NCBI GenBank assembly: GCA_002937655.1
Contig: PTKH01000014.1
Coordinates: 1 to 40,117 of the forward strand
Origin: Alphaproteobacteria bacterium MarineAlpha9_Bin3
GTDB taxonomy: Bacteria > Pseudomonadota > Alphaproteobacteria > TMED109
DNA: 40,117 bases
Direction: 5' to 3'
This document shows, in pieces, positions 1-9,330 of this stretch. Position numbers and translations under genes: made by a program. Positions within the stretch are counted from its first letter, which is position 1, and every line of letters starts with the position of its first letter. Below the pieces are notes generated by a model that saw only the letters and a program-made list of their open reading frames with translations, had not been told where the DNA came from and searched no databases.

Positions 1-1250
1 ATTGATTTAGGTGCAACTCCTTTTAAATAAAACAATGCAAACCCAAAGGGCGGTGTTAAAAAAGACGTTTGTAAATTTACTGCAATTAAAACAGCAACCC
101 ATGGAATAACCATTGTAGGATCTAAATGTGTGCCAAAATCAAGTGTGGCCAGAATAGGTGCAAAAAGAGGAAGCACAATTAATGTAATCTCAACCCAATC
201 AAAGAAAAACCCTAATAAGAAAACCATGCCCATCATAAAAAATAATATTCCCCAAGAACCTAATCCTAAACTCTCAACAAAATGATGGATTAAATCATCA
301 CCACCTAAAGATCTAAATACATATGAAAATGCGGTTGCACCAATAAATAAACCAAATATCATAGCACATGTTAAAGCAGATCTTTCTGTAACACTTTTTA
401 TAACAGTTTTAGTTAAACGTTTATTAAATAAGGCTAATATGATTGAACCTAAAGCGCCAACTGCTGCAGCCTCAGTAGGTGTAGCTACACCTGCAAATAT
501 TGAACCTAAAACGCATAAAATTAAAAATATAGGAGGTAAAAAAGATCTAAAAACCATCATCCACAATTCGGATTTAGTTTTAGGTCCAAGATCATCTGAA
601 AGTGGAGGCGCTAAACTAGGATTAAATTTTGTTCTTAAATAAATATATATTGTATAAATAAATGCTAGAAGTAAACCTGGAACTACAGCAGCTAAAAATA
701 ATGTTCCGACGGAAATTGATAGAAGGTCAGCCATAATCACTAACATAATAGATGGAGGAATTAATATACCTAAAGTTCCTGAAGCAGCTATCGTACCTGT
801 AGCTAATGATGGGTCATATTTTCTATCTAACATAACTGGAAGAGCAAGAAGAGTCATCATAACTACTGACGCTCCTATAATTCCTGTTGTTGCAGCCATA
901 ATCGTACCCATAATGGTAACTGATAGTGCTAGTCCACCTGGTACTTTCCTTAAAAGAACCTGTAAGCAATATAAGAGGTCATTTGCGACTCCGCTTCTTT
1001 CTAGCATAGTTCCCATAAATATAAACATTGGGACAGCTACTAAAATTAAATTTTCACAAACACCTCCCCAAATTCTAGATATAATATTGAAAAATTCTAT
1101 AAAACTAAATACATCAAATGCTATACCTAAGAAACCAAATCCTAACCCAACACCACCTAATACAAATGCCACAGGAAAGCCACTAAACAATAGAAGGGCT
1201 AAAGTAGCAAACATTAAGACCGGAAGTAATGTTACAAAATCCATATGCAT
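1..1250 (-). CDS. dctM: TRAP transporter large permease (DctM/FcbT3-type), partial
   Basis: The minus frame is open from an ATG at 1250 to the left edge, so the C-terminus is missing; about 416 residues are visible. This is the ion-coupled channel subunit of a tripartite ATP-independent periplasmic transporter in the inner membrane. The translation is a long series of hydrophobic helices with glycine- and proline-rich hairpins typical of DctM, including ATTGIIGASVVMM, GTLGILIPPSIMLVIMAD and GVATPTEAAAVGALGS. The ATG overlaps the dctQ stop (TAATG) and has GAGGAG 8 bases upstream, which favours it over a second ATG at 1244. The longer TRAP subtype (COG4664-like) is suggested by the C-terminal pattern. 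Substrate is unknown because no binding protein (DctP) gene is inside the window; it may lie just to the left. Confidence 0.93.
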   Translation of the reverse strand, partial: MHMDFVTLLPVLMFATLALLLFSGFPVAFVLGGVGLGFGFLGIAFDVFSFIEFFNIISRIWGGVCENLILVAVPMFIFMGTMLERSGVANDLLYCLQVLLRKVPGGLALSVTIMGTIMAATTGIIGASVVMMTLLALPVMLDRKYDPSLATGTIAASGTLGILIPPSIMLVIMADLLSISVGTLFLAAVVPGLLLAFIYTIYIYLRTKFNPSLAPPLSDDLGPKTKSELWMMVFRSFLPPIFLILCVLGSIFAGVATPTEAAAVGALGSIILALFNKRLTKTVIKSVTERSALTCAMIFGLFIGATAFSYVFRSLGGDDLIHHFVESLGLGSWGILFFMMGMVFLLGFFFDWVEITLIVLPLFAPILATLDFGTHLDPTMVIPWVAVLIAVNLQTSFLTPPFGFALFYLKGVAPKS

Positions 1251-1897
1251 TATTTATTCTCCTCTGTATTTGCTTCTTTAATAAGTTCATCAGCTGCATT
1301 AGCTAATTCAGGAGACATAGATTGTGAAGCTTCAACAATTAAGTCATTATTATTACTTAAACCAATCAAATATGCTAAATTTCTACAGAGTACACTTATT
1401 CCCGCTAACCATAAAAATGCCATTCCCATAGGCACAAATGATTTAATAATCCACCTGTGCGATAAACCAGTAAGTGCAGAAGAAACCTCATTCATCTGAA
1501 ATGAACGACTTACAAAATCTAGTCCAAACCATACTATCAAAGCGGTATATGGGAGAATAAAAAATAGAATTCCTATAACTTCTAAAATAGATTTTATTTT
1601 TGTCGAAAAACTTTCTCTAATCACTTCTATTCTAACATGAGAATTTTTTACGTATGCATATCCTAGAGCAAGTAAAAATAATGCTGCATGTAAATGCCAT
1701 TCCATTTCTTGAAGTTTTGTTGATCCTAATACGAAAAAACGTCTAGATATTATATCAAATATTATAATGCCTATTAAAGGTAAAGATAACCATGCACCTA
1801 TTTTACCAATAAAGACCAATATATTTTCTAGCTTTAAGCTTATCTTTAATAAAGTTTTTGATAATCCATCATCTAAACTTTCGTATGAAATATTCAT
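1250..1897 (-). CDS. dctQ: TRAP transporter small permease (DctQ/FcbT2-type)
   Basis: A 215-residue membrane protein with four predicted helices at roughly 27-50, 68-86, 103-127 and 150-176. The segment EMEWHLHAALFLLALGYAYV followed by HVRIEV is the typical DctQ signature around the second helix, and GLSHRWIIKSFVPMG is the usual start of the fourth. The protein pairs with the large permease encoded immediately downstream, with a one-base stop/start overlap, so the two are translationally coupled. The ATG is preceded by AGGGGAA. The C-terminal 35 residues are acidic and non-membrane. Identification as a TRAP small subunit is firm; the transported solute cannot be read from it. Confidence 0.92.
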   Translation of the reverse strand: MNISYESLDDGLSKTLLKISLKLENILVFIGKIGAWLSLPLIGIIIFDIISRRFFVLGSTKLQEMEWHLHAALFLLALGYAYVKNSHVRIEVIRESFSTKIKSILEVIGILFFILPYTALIVWFGLDFVSRSFQMNEVSSALTGLSHRWIIKSFVPMGMAFLWLAGISVLCRNLAYLIGLSNNNDLIVEASQSMSPELANAADELIKEANTEENK

Positions 1898-1969
1898 TTG
1901 TTTCCCCTGATTTATCTTTCGTAAATTTTTATAATGAAATATCTTACATTATTTTAATAAAAAAAACTA

Positions 1970-3178
1970 TTAAACAGTTCTATCGAAGATATCAAAGGTT
2001 TGAAAGCTTTTTCTTAAAATGTTTTTAGAATCAACTTGCAGCCATTTATCAATTATTGTTGCATAAACACTTCTAAAGTCAGTGGTGTATTTTAAATTAT
2101 CTCCTTCATCTAAACCATTTACAAGGTCTGGAATTTTTCCATAATGTCCACCTTTTACAGAGGAACCAATAACAAACATTGGGCCTGCAGAACCGTGATC
2201 GGTTCCTAAGCTAGTATTTTCAGGAACCCTTCTGCCAAATTCGGTCATTACTAATATAATAACATCATTTGATCTTCCCATTCTATCAAGATCACTCATA
2301 AAGCCTCTTATAGCGTCAGATGCATAAGTAAGAAGTCTCGTATGAAGATTGTTTTGATGGACATGCGTATCAAATGCATTATCTCTGAACGAAGTGTAAT
2401 AAAGTTTAGTAGGTAAATTAGATTCAATTAATGCTGCAATTTTATCTAAATCTACAGCATCAATACCATAATCAACTTGTCTTCTATATTTTGACCAAGC
2501 TTCGCTGATTATATTTGAAGATAGATTAGCACTTTTAGCTATTTCATTTAAGAATTTATGAGACGAATTAACTTCAATATTAGTTTGATTATTTATTATT
2601 GAATTTAGAGCATTTTTTTGAGCATAAAATCCTTCCCTCTGATATCTTTCTGGGCGGTCAAATACTATAGGAACATGATTTTTAGATTTTACAGCAAGCG
2701 ACTGTGTTTTATCTACATTAATTATAAAATTTTTATAAGATGAGGGAGCCATTTGATCCGCTAATCTTCCTAGCCAGCCATATTCTTCTCCACTATTTGG
2801 TGCTGCTGTATGCATATATGCCATAGATGTAAAATGTGAAAATGATGGATTGTCATAACCACATCCATGAATGATAGCCATATTTCCATCCTTATACAAA
2901 GATTCTAACCCAATAATTCCTGGATTAAAACCAAAATAATCGTCAATTTTTAAAAGTTTATTTTCTTTGATTCCAATTTTAGGCCTATGTTTGTAATAAT
3001 TATCGTCCCCATATGGTACTATAGTATTTAAACCATCATTTCCTCCAGATAATTCTAATACTACCAGTATTTTTCCATTTATAGTTTCATTAGAATGTAA
3101 GTAACTAATAGGAGACATTGCTCCTATAGTTGCTGCTGAAGTAGCTTTAAGAAATGTCCTTCTTTTAATATTTTTCAT
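1970..3178 (-). CDS. DUF1501 family protein with Tat signal
   Basis: A 402-residue protein beginning with a twin-arginine signal (KRRTFLK, residues 5-11) followed by a short hydrophobic stretch, so it should be exported folded to the periplasm. The DUF1501 domain fills the rest. Its markers are ELSGGNDGLNTIVPYGD near residue 42, SFSHFTSMAYMHTAAP, MTEFGRRVPENTSLGTDHG and the following GPMFVIG. The family is related by sequence pattern to the alkaline phosphatase/sulfatase superfamily, but no reaction has been established for it as far as I know. It starts four bases after the DUF1800 gene ends, so the two are one operon. This pairing is common in Proteobacteria and Planctomycetes, which suggests a joint, still undefined envelope role. 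Confidence 0.9.
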   Translation of the reverse strand: MKNIKRRTFLKATSAATIGAMSPISYLHSNETINGKILVVLELSGGNDGLNTIVPYGDDNYYKHRPKIGIKENKLLKIDDYFGFNPGIIGLESLYKDGNMAIIHGCGYDNPSFSHFTSMAYMHTAAPNSGEEYGWLGRLADQMAPSSYKNFIINVDKTQSLAVKSKNHVPIVFDRPERYQREGFYAQKNALNSIINNQTNIEVNSSHKFLNEIAKSANLSSNIISEAWSKYRRQVDYGIDAVDLDKIAALIESNLPTKLYYTSFRDNAFDTHVHQNNLHTRLLTYASDAIRGFMSDLDRMGRSNDVIILVMTEFGRRVPENTSLGTDHGSAGPMFVIGSSVKGGHYGKIPDLVNGLDEGDNLKYTTDFRSVYATIIDKWLQVDSKNILRKSFQTFDIFDRTV

Positions 3179-3182
3179 GTAA

Positions 3183-5018
3183 CTACCCTAACTGATATTC
3201 TGGTTGACTCATTATTAAATGTAATGTCATTTTAAGAGAATCTTCTAAATAAGTTTTAGCTTCAATAATATCTTTTGTTCCTAAATTATCACTTAAAAAA
3301 GAAACTATCATATTTCGTTTTTCATTATTTAATTTAACAATTAAAAATCTATTAATTAAGTAATCAACAGCATCTGTAGTATTTTTTGCTCCACTATTTA
3401 GAACCATTGACGTAAAATTAGTATTGATCGTATTTCTTGCTATGGGTTTAACTTTAGAGACAGCCATTTGCCAACCTCTATAAGAACCATATCTTGTATT
3501 AAAATCTTCATCTCTGTCCGCCATCATATTTGCCTCGGACATCATCATCATGGAGTCTCCACCATTACTTGATTTAGTAGCGCTAGTTATATCTGCTCCA
3601 TTTCTAATTGCTTTATGCATCACGATAATTTTTGGATCAGGTGAATAAAAATCTTTATCTATAAAATCTATATCTGGATATAAAAAACTTCTAGCAAAAT
3701 TACCTCTTTCCATCAATAATGCTGGAGTAATCCAACTTTTTCCCCCAGCCCAACCAGCTACCGTAGGAGGCCAAAATAAAGTTTGTCCCATGGAAGTTGT
3801 GGATTGATTAAAGTCTGGAATACCAGGGGTATCTTTTAATCCTAATTTTCGATAAGTGGAAACAACTAATTCTACTGGAGACTTTATATGTGAACCCATA
3901 TTTTTTTTGCTATAAAAATCTTTTGATATAAATATTGCAGACAAAAGTGGTTTTAATTCAAAATTATTTTTTCTTAATATATCGGCGTAGGATTCAATAA
4001 TTTTTTCATTATAAATTTCATTTACAAATTCTTTATATATTTTTTTTACAATAAATTTTGAAGCAGCTTCTTGAGAAAGTAATATATCAATTACATCTTC
4101 TCCTGAGAAATTTCCTGTATTATTAAGTATAGTTTTATTACCTGAGTCATGTTGGTCTTTATTAACTATAAATTCTAAATCATTCGTATTCCAACCTGTA
4201 AATGCTCTAGCTGCCTCGCGAATATCTTTCTCTTCATAATTGCCTACACCTAAAGTAAAAAGCTCCATAATTTCTCTAGCGAAATTTTCATTAGGAGATC
4301 CTTTAATATTTTGTCCAGCATCTAAAAAATATAGCATGGCCGGGTCTTTCGCTGTTGCTATAATTAAATTTCTAAAATTACCAGTAGCATGAAGTCTAAA
4401 AGTTTTATTTTGTAATAGTAGTTTTCTGTAATCTCTTACTTTAGTCTCATTATTTGCAAAATGATTATGCCAAAATAAAGTCATTTTTTCTTCTAGAGGC
4501 CTAGGAGAATTTATCATTCTATCTGCCCACCAGTATGCAACTCTTTTAGTTTCTAATCTGCTAGCTCTCAGCCAAAAGAAAAACTTATTCACTATGGGTT
4601 GTAGTTTTCTATTGCCAGATTCTTTTACTTTTATTCCAAGAGCCTCTCCGGTTTCTTTAGCTAGCTTAGTAGTTGCAGGCCTACTTGGTGGAAAATTTAT
4701 TAGTCCTGGATCATGTATATCTGATTCATCAAATTCAGGCATATGTATGACTGAAATATTTTCATAGTAAACGAGGTGCTCAACTGCTTTTGGCAATCCA
4801 AGTCTAAATAAAAACTCTACTTCTTCAGGTGTGCCTCCAAATCCAGCTCTTTCTAATAGATGCTTAGCTTTAGATAAATCCCAATCTTGGTTTTCTAATG
4901 GTTTTAAACTGTCATGCCAATAATCTTTTTCTGAAGCTAAAATGTTTTTAGAAAAGAACAATAAAAATAAGAGTAAATAAATATTTATTTTACCTATAAA
5001 ATGCCATTTAAATATCAT
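3183..5018 (-). CDS. DUF1800 family exported protein
   Basis: A 611-residue protein with an N-terminal hydrophobic segment (about 11-28) that looks like a Sec signal peptide or anchor. DUF1800 markers are clear: AKHLLERAGFGGTPEEV (51-67), MTLFWHNHFAN (179-189), NENFAREIMELFTLGVGNY (243-261), EAARAFTGWN, KSPVELVVSTYRKLG and FWPPTVAGWAGGKSWI (415-430). It is the first gene of a two-gene unit with the Tat-exported DUF1501 protein, four bases apart. An unusual insertion at residues 485-505 is methionine-rich and acidic (M490-493 and M498-499). The divergent MFS gene starts 98 bases away, so both are probably driven from 5019-5116. The function of the family is unknown to me. Confidence 0.9.
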   Translation of the reverse strand: MIFKWHFIGKINIYLLLFLLFFSKNILASEKDYWHDSLKPLENQDWDLSKAKHLLERAGFGGTPEEVEFLFRLGLPKAVEHLVYYENISVIHMPEFDESDIHDPGLINFPPSRPATTKLAKETGEALGIKVKESGNRKLQPIVNKFFFWLRASRLETKRVAYWWADRMINSPRPLEEKMTLFWHNHFANNETKVRDYRKLLLQNKTFRLHATGNFRNLIIATAKDPAMLYFLDAGQNIKGSPNENFAREIMELFTLGVGNYEEKDIREAARAFTGWNTNDLEFIVNKDQHDSGNKTILNNTGNFSGEDVIDILLSQEAASKFIVKKIYKEFVNEIYNEKIIESYADILRKNNFELKPLLSAIFISKDFYSKKNMGSHIKSPVELVVSTYRKLGLKDTPGIPDFNQSTTSMGQTLFWPPTVAGWAGGKSWITPALLMERGNFARSFLYPDIDFIDKDFYSPDPKIIVMHKAIRNGADITSATKSSNGGDSMMMMSEANMMADRDEDFNTRYGSYRGWQMAVSKVKPIARNTINTNFTSMVLNSGAKNTTDAVDYLINRFLIVKLNNEKRNMIVSFLSDNLGTKDIIEAKTYLEDSLKMTLHLIMSQPEYQLG

Positions 5019-5116
5019 ATTATAATCCTTAATAAATTCGCATACATTTTATCATAAAAATTTATTTATTACATAAAAAAATATCAATTTAATATTTATT
5101 TATGTAATAAGGTTTT

Positions 5117-6343
5117 ATGTTTAATAATAAAAACCAGTTTTTTTATATAATGCTTGTCCTATGTGCTGGTTATACAGTAAGTCAATTTTTAAGAACTTCA
5201 ATTGGTGTTTTATCTCCAACATTAATGACTAATTTTAATATAAACCCTAATAATATGGGATTATTAGGTGGCGTATTCTTTCTTTCTTTTGCATTATTTC
5301 AAATACCAGCTGGAATATTGATTGATAGATATGGTCCTAAAAAAGTAATGTCATTAGTTATAATTTTTGCAGTTTTAGGATCAGTTATATTTGCATCATC
5401 AAATTCATTTTATAGCTTATTATTAGGCAGAGTTTTTATGGGTTTAGGTTGTTCTATCTGTCTTATGGGTGCTTTAGTTCTTATAACAAGATGGACTAGT
5501 AGTGATAAGTTCTCTAAGTTGGCTGGCATAATATTGGCAGTAGGAGGAATTGGAGGGTTATTAGCTACAACTCCCTTGTCATACTTTTCAGAAATTTATG
5601 GATGGAGATTATCATTTTGGCTGGCATCAATAATTACATTATTAGTTATGATGCTTTATCATTTTACTTTAAATGATAAAAAAGAAGATTTGGTTTTAAA
5701 TGAAAAAAATGAGTCAATATCTATAAAAAATTTATTATTTATTTTAAAAGAAAGAAACTTTAAATATATGATACCTATGTCTCTTCTTAGTTATTCTTCT
5801 TTGGTTGTTATTTTAGGTTTATGGGGGGCTCCATATTTAAAAGATGTTCACGGGATGGATAACATATCAAGAGGTACAATTTTAATGTTAATGGCAATAA
5901 GTTGGAATATAGGATCATTTGTATTTGGAAGTTTAAGAAGCTTATTTGGAAGCTACAAAAGCTTAGTGATATTTGGGTCTTTAGGAGTAATTACACTACT
6001 TTGTATACTCTCAATAATTACTCAAATTAATAGTATATATTTATATATACTGTTTTGCGTATTAGGTTTTTTTGGAGCATTTAGTATAGCTTTAATTTCT
6101 CATTATCAGACTTTATTTGATAAAGAATATATGGGAAGAGCATTATCTACTGCTAACTTTTTTAATTTTGCAGGTGTGTTTTTTATTCAATGGTTAACTG
6201 GTAAAATAATTTATTTAATGGGAGGAGACTCTTCCGGCGCCCCAATAGAGGCTTATAGAGTAGCTTTTTTATTTGTGGCTATTTTACTATTAATATCTTT
6301 AATTATATATTTATTTTCCAATGAAAAGAAAAAAGATTTTTAA
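5117..6343 (+). CDS. MFS transporter
   Basis: A 408-residue polytopic protein with about twelve hydrophobic helices and a charged central loop near residues 188-205, the layout of the major facilitator superfamily. The cytoplasmic loop 2-3 motif is present as GILIDRYGPKK at residues 66-76. The family moves small solutes across the inner membrane by uniport, symport or antiport. The ATG has AAGG a few bases upstream. The alcohol dehydrogenase gene begins 47 bases after its stop and the class II aldolase-like gene follows, so it may import the substrate of that pathway or export a product. The substrate is not identifiable. Codon use is as AT-rich as in neighbouring genes. Confidence 0.88.
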   Translation: MFNNKNQFFYIMLVLCAGYTVSQFLRTSIGVLSPTLMTNFNINPNNMGLLGGVFFLSFALFQIPAGILIDRYGPKKVMSLVIIFAVLGSVIFASSNSFYSLLLGRVFMGLGCSICLMGALVLITRWTSSDKFSKLAGIILAVGGIGGLLATTPLSYFSEIYGWRLSFWLASIITLLVMMLYHFTLNDKKEDLVLNEKNESISIKNLLFILKERNFKYMIPMSLLSYSSLVVILGLWGAPYLKDVHGMDNISRGTILMLMAISWNIGSFVFGSLRSLFGSYKSLVIFGSLGVITLLCILSIITQINSIYLYILFCVLGFFGAFSIALISHYQTLFDKEYMGRALSTANFFNFAGVFFIQWLTGKIIYLMGGDSSGAPIEAYRVAFLFVAILLLISLIIYLFSNEKKKDF

Positions 6344-6389
6344 TTTTATAGTTTTATATATATAGTTTTTCATACAAAGGAGTTTACTA

Positions 6390-7532
6390 ATGAATAAAAC
6401 TATTAAAAGTCGTGCCGCTGTATTATATGATATGGGTTTACCTAGACCATTCGCTAAAAGTAAACCAATAAAAGTGCAAACAATTGAAGTTGATCCTCCT
6501 GGATTTGATGAAGTTTTAGTTAAAGTTTCTGCCGCTGGTTTATGTCATTCGGATTTATCAGTTGTAAATGGAAATAGACCTAGGGCTATGCCTATGGTTT
6601 TAGGTCATGAAGGATCTGGAGTTGTTGCAGCATTAGGAGAAGGAGTTAAAAATTTAGAAATAGGAGATCATGTTGTATTTGTGTTTGTTCCATCTTGTGG
6701 AAATTGTATTCCATGTCAGGAAGGTAGGCCCGCTCTTTGTGATCCCGGTTTAGCTGCAGGTGGAGCAGGTACTCTATTATCAGGAGAAAAAAGATTCAAA
6801 ATAAATGGTGATTTTATTAATCATCAAGTAGGAGTTTCTTGTTTTTCAGAATTTACAGTAGTTTCTTCAAAATCTTTAGTTAAAGTTGAAAAAACTCTTC
6901 CATTAGACGAAGCAGCATTATTTGGCTGTGCAGTAATCACAGGAGCTGGAGCAGTTTTTAATACTGCCAATATTAGAGTTGGATCTACAGTGGCAGTAGT
7001 AGGTTTAGGCGGTACGGGTTTAGCTGCATTAATTGGAGCTAAAGCTGCAGGTGCGTCAAAAATTATAGGTATTGATTTATTAGAAGATAAACTCGCTATT
7101 GCTAAACAACTAGGAGCAGATGAGGTTTATAAAGCTGATGATAAAAATATAGTTGAACAATTGAAAAATAGCTATAATGGAGGAGTAAATTATTCTTTTG
7201 AGTGTGTAGGTTCAGAAAAAGCTATGGAACTAGCCTATAAAATTTTAAAAAGAGGTGGAACAGTAGTTTCCTCCGGTTTATCACATCCTGAAAGAAATTT
7301 TTCTATACAACATGTAGACTTAGTGGCAGGAGAAAAAGTTATTAAAGGCTCATTCTTAGGAAGTTGTGTGCCTGATAGAGATATACCTGCATATATAGAT
7401 TTATATAAATCTGGTAGATTAGAAGTTGATAGATTAATGAGTGATCATATATCTTTAGATGATATTAATGAGGGATTTGATAAGTTATCTGAGGGGTCTA
7501 CTGTAAGACAAGTGATAATGTTTAATGATTAG
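6390..7532 (+). CDS. Zinc-dependent alcohol dehydrogenase (MDR family)
   Basis: A 380-residue medium-chain dehydrogenase. Catalytic zinc ligands are visible as C52 (GLCHSD), H73-E74 (GHEGSG) and C180 (FGCAVITG). The structural zinc loop has four cysteines C103, C106, C109 and C117 in the classical CX2CX2CX7C spacing. The Rossmann motif GLGGTG (205-210) is followed by IGID with D229, which favours NAD over NADP. The family oxidises alcohols to aldehydes or ketones; the layout is closest to the class III/AdhC group, but the exact substrate cannot be inferred. A good ribosome site (AAGGAG) precedes the ATG. The class II aldolase-like gene starts 8 bases after its stop, so the two are co-transcribed. 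Confidence 0.9.
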   Translation: MNKTIKSRAAVLYDMGLPRPFAKSKPIKVQTIEVDPPGFDEVLVKVSAAGLCHSDLSVVNGNRPRAMPMVLGHEGSGVVAALGEGVKNLEIGDHVVFVFVPSCGNCIPCQEGRPALCDPGLAAGGAGTLLSGEKRFKINGDFINHQVGVSCFSEFTVVSSKSLVKVEKTLPLDEAALFGCAVITGAGAVFNTANIRVGSTVAVVGLGGTGLAALIGAKAAGASKIIGIDLLEDKLAIAKQLGADEVYKADDKNIVEQLKNSYNGGVNYSFECVGSEKAMELAYKILKRGGTVVSSGLSHPERNFSIQHVDLVAGEKVIKGSFLGSCVPDRDIPAYIDLYKSGRLEVDRLMSDHISLDDINEGFDKLSEGSTVRQVIMFND

Positions 7533-7540
7533 GCAATATT

Positions 7541-8284
7541 ATGGATAATATTGAATTAAAGGCACGACAAGATCTAGCAGCCGCCTATAGATTGGCAGAT
7601 TATTTTGGTTTTTCAGAGGGAATTGATAATCACTTATCATTATCTTTGCCTAATCAAGACGACAAGTATTTATTAATACCTTATGGATTACATTGGTCAG
7701 AAGTTACAGCATCTTCTTTACTGGTTGTTAATGGCGAGGGGGAGAAAATATCTGGCGAGGGATATGCAGAACCTACTGCTTTTTTGATTCATGGCGCTGT
7801 GCACAGAGCTAATAATAAAAATAAATGTGTAATGCATACACACATGGAATCTGCTTTAGCGATTACGATGTTAGAAAAAGGTAGATTGTTAATGGCTGAC
7901 CAAAATGCTTGTAGATTTTATAATAATATTAGTTATTTAGATGAATATGAAGGCTTAGTATTAAATAAGCATACAGCAAAACCTATTGGCGACTCAATGA
8001 TTGAAGCGGATATTTTATTTTTAGCTAATCATGGAATTATTGTTACAGGAAATAGTGTTTATGAAGCTTGGGAATCTCTATATTACCTAGAAAAAGCATG
8101 TAGAGCTCAAATTTTGGCGATGTCTACAGGAAAACAAATTAAATCTATTAATGGGCAAATTGCAAAAAAAGTTGCTGATCAAGTGAAAGCAGAAGCATCT
8201 GGAGAGTCTGCTAACTCATTTAGACATTTTGAAGCTTTAAAAAGGTTACTAGTAAACAGCGGCCATGAAGAATTTTTGGATTAA
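7541..8284 (+). CDS. Class II aldolase/adducin-family protein
   Basis: A 247-residue protein of the class II aldolase/adducin fold. The zinc-binding HxH is at H99 and H101 (MHTHMES), and the third histidine lies in LANHGIIVTG. The N-terminal DLAAAYRLADYFGFSEGIDNHLS is the usual family opening. Characterised members are zinc-dependent sugar-phosphate aldolases, epimerases or decarboxylases. Many bacterial members like this one, of about 250 residues, have no known substrate. It follows the zinc alcohol dehydrogenase by 8 bases in the same frame of transcription, and an MFS transporter heads the set. A short catabolic route for a hydroxylated compound is a reasonable inference but unproven. It converges with the DUF4389 gene, 17 bases away. 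Confidence 0.87.
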   Translation: MDNIELKARQDLAAAYRLADYFGFSEGIDNHLSLSLPNQDDKYLLIPYGLHWSEVTASSLLVVNGEGEKISGEGYAEPTAFLIHGAVHRANNKNKCVMHTHMESALAITMLEKGRLLMADQNACRFYNNISYLDEYEGLVLNKHTAKPIGDSMIEADILFLANHGIIVTGNSVYEAWESLYYLEKACRAQILAMSTGKQIKSINGQIAKKVADQVKAEASGESANSFRHFEALKRLLVNSGHEEFLD

Positions 8285-8301
8285 TTAAATATAGTAAATA
8301 A

Positions 8302-8622
8302 TTATTTTTTTGATTTAGTCTTTGTTTTCTTATCTGTCTTTATTGGCAATGAAGAAAATGGATAAGGCTTTTGGTCAGTTTGATAGGTTATATAATCAAA
8401 TATCTGAACTATATACACGATAATTTGGTTTGATAAATTAACTAATCTAGAATTTGGAATGCCCTCAAACAATTGAAATCCAAATTGAATAACTGACAAA
8501 GCTAATAATGGCCATATCAAAATATAAGCAATTATTCCAAAAGCGACCATATATAAAAGCCTTATTAAAGCCGGATTAAAGTTGGGCTTGTTAACATTAA
8601 ATTTTTTTAAATTACTTATCAT
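8302..8622 (-). CDS. DUF4389 domain membrane protein
   Basis: A 106-residue protein with one long or two short hydrophobic segments around residues 20-50 and a second near 65-80. It matches the DUF4389 pattern, with RLLYMVAFGIIAY, then FQLFEGIPNSRLVNLSNQ, then IFDYITYQTDQKPYPFSSLP. It should sit in the inner membrane with a lysine-rich C-terminal tail. No function is known for the family. It stands alone, convergent with the aldolase gene and divergent from the Tat/GMC operon that begins 160 bases to the right. Confidence 0.75.
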   Translation of the reverse strand: MISNLKKFNVNKPNFNPALIRLLYMVAFGIIAYILIWPLLALSVIQFGFQLFEGIPNSRLVNLSNQIIVYIVQIFDYITYQTDQKPYPFSSLPIKTDKKTKTKSKK

Positions 8623-8781
8623 AATTACTCACCTACTATTTATACTATATAAATTTTTTTGTTGGTCAAATTACAAAATATTAAATAATTTTATAAATTG
8701 CTTGTTTCTGAAAATTATTTATGCCAACCTTTTATATACATTATTAAATATTTAATATTTTTATTTCTTGGGAGGAAAAAA

Positions 8782-9318
8782 ATGTCAAATAACGTTAGTA
8801 GAAGAACCTTTATTCAAGGTTCTGCGACAGCTGGTGTAGTGGTTTCAGGAGCAGGAGCTATATTAGCTAATACCGAAGAAGCTTGGGCATTAAGTACTGA
8901 GGTGTTGTCCGGTGATACTGCTCTTTCAATCTTAATTATGGCGCGAACGCTTTATCCACATGATTTCTTAGGAGATCAATATTATGCTGAAGTTGTTGCT
9001 AACTTAGATGAGCAAGCTAAGACAGACTCATCACTTGTCGATAAATTAGACAATGGGGTGAAAGAACTTAGTAAAGTAATTGAGTCTGATAGAACTTATA
9101 ACGTTCCGTTCAAGGACCAATCTTCAGGATTACAACTTCAAAATCTCAAAAGAATAGATGGGAGTGATTTTTTTGAAACCGTAAGAGGTGCAACTTTAGC
9201 TGGTTTATACGGCAACCCTAGAGTGGCAGCATTATTTGGTTGGGAAGGATCTTCTGTTGAGCATGGAGGTTATATTAATCGTGGATTTAATGATATTGGC
9301 TGGTTGCCAAAAAGTTAA
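8782..9318 (+). CDS. Tat-exported small subunit of GMC dehydrogenase (gluconate 2-dehydrogenase subunit 3-like)
   Basis: A 178-residue protein when started at the ATG at 8782, which has GGAGG ideally placed at 8771; an in-frame upstream TTG at 8698 would add 28 residues before the signal peptide and is unlikely. A twin-arginine motif SRRTFIQG lies at residues 6-13, followed by a hydrophobic alanine/glycine/valine segment. The body resembles the small-subunit family of gluconate, fructose and glucose dehydrogenases, with ARTLYPHDFLGDQYYAEVV as the recognisable core. Such subunits carry the Tat signal for the catalytic flavoprotein. The flavoprotein gene follows after 12 bases and has no signal of its own, so the pair is probably exported together. 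Confidence 0.82.
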   Translation: MSNNVSRRTFIQGSATAGVVVSGAGAILANTEEAWALSTEVLSGDTALSILIMARTLYPHDFLGDQYYAEVVANLDEQAKTDSSLVDKLDNGVKELSKVIESDRTYNVPFKDQSSGLQLQNLKRIDGSDFFETVRGATLAGLYGNPRVAALFGWEGSSVEHGGYINRGFNDIGWLPKS

Positions 9319-9330
9319 GGGAGAAAGATA

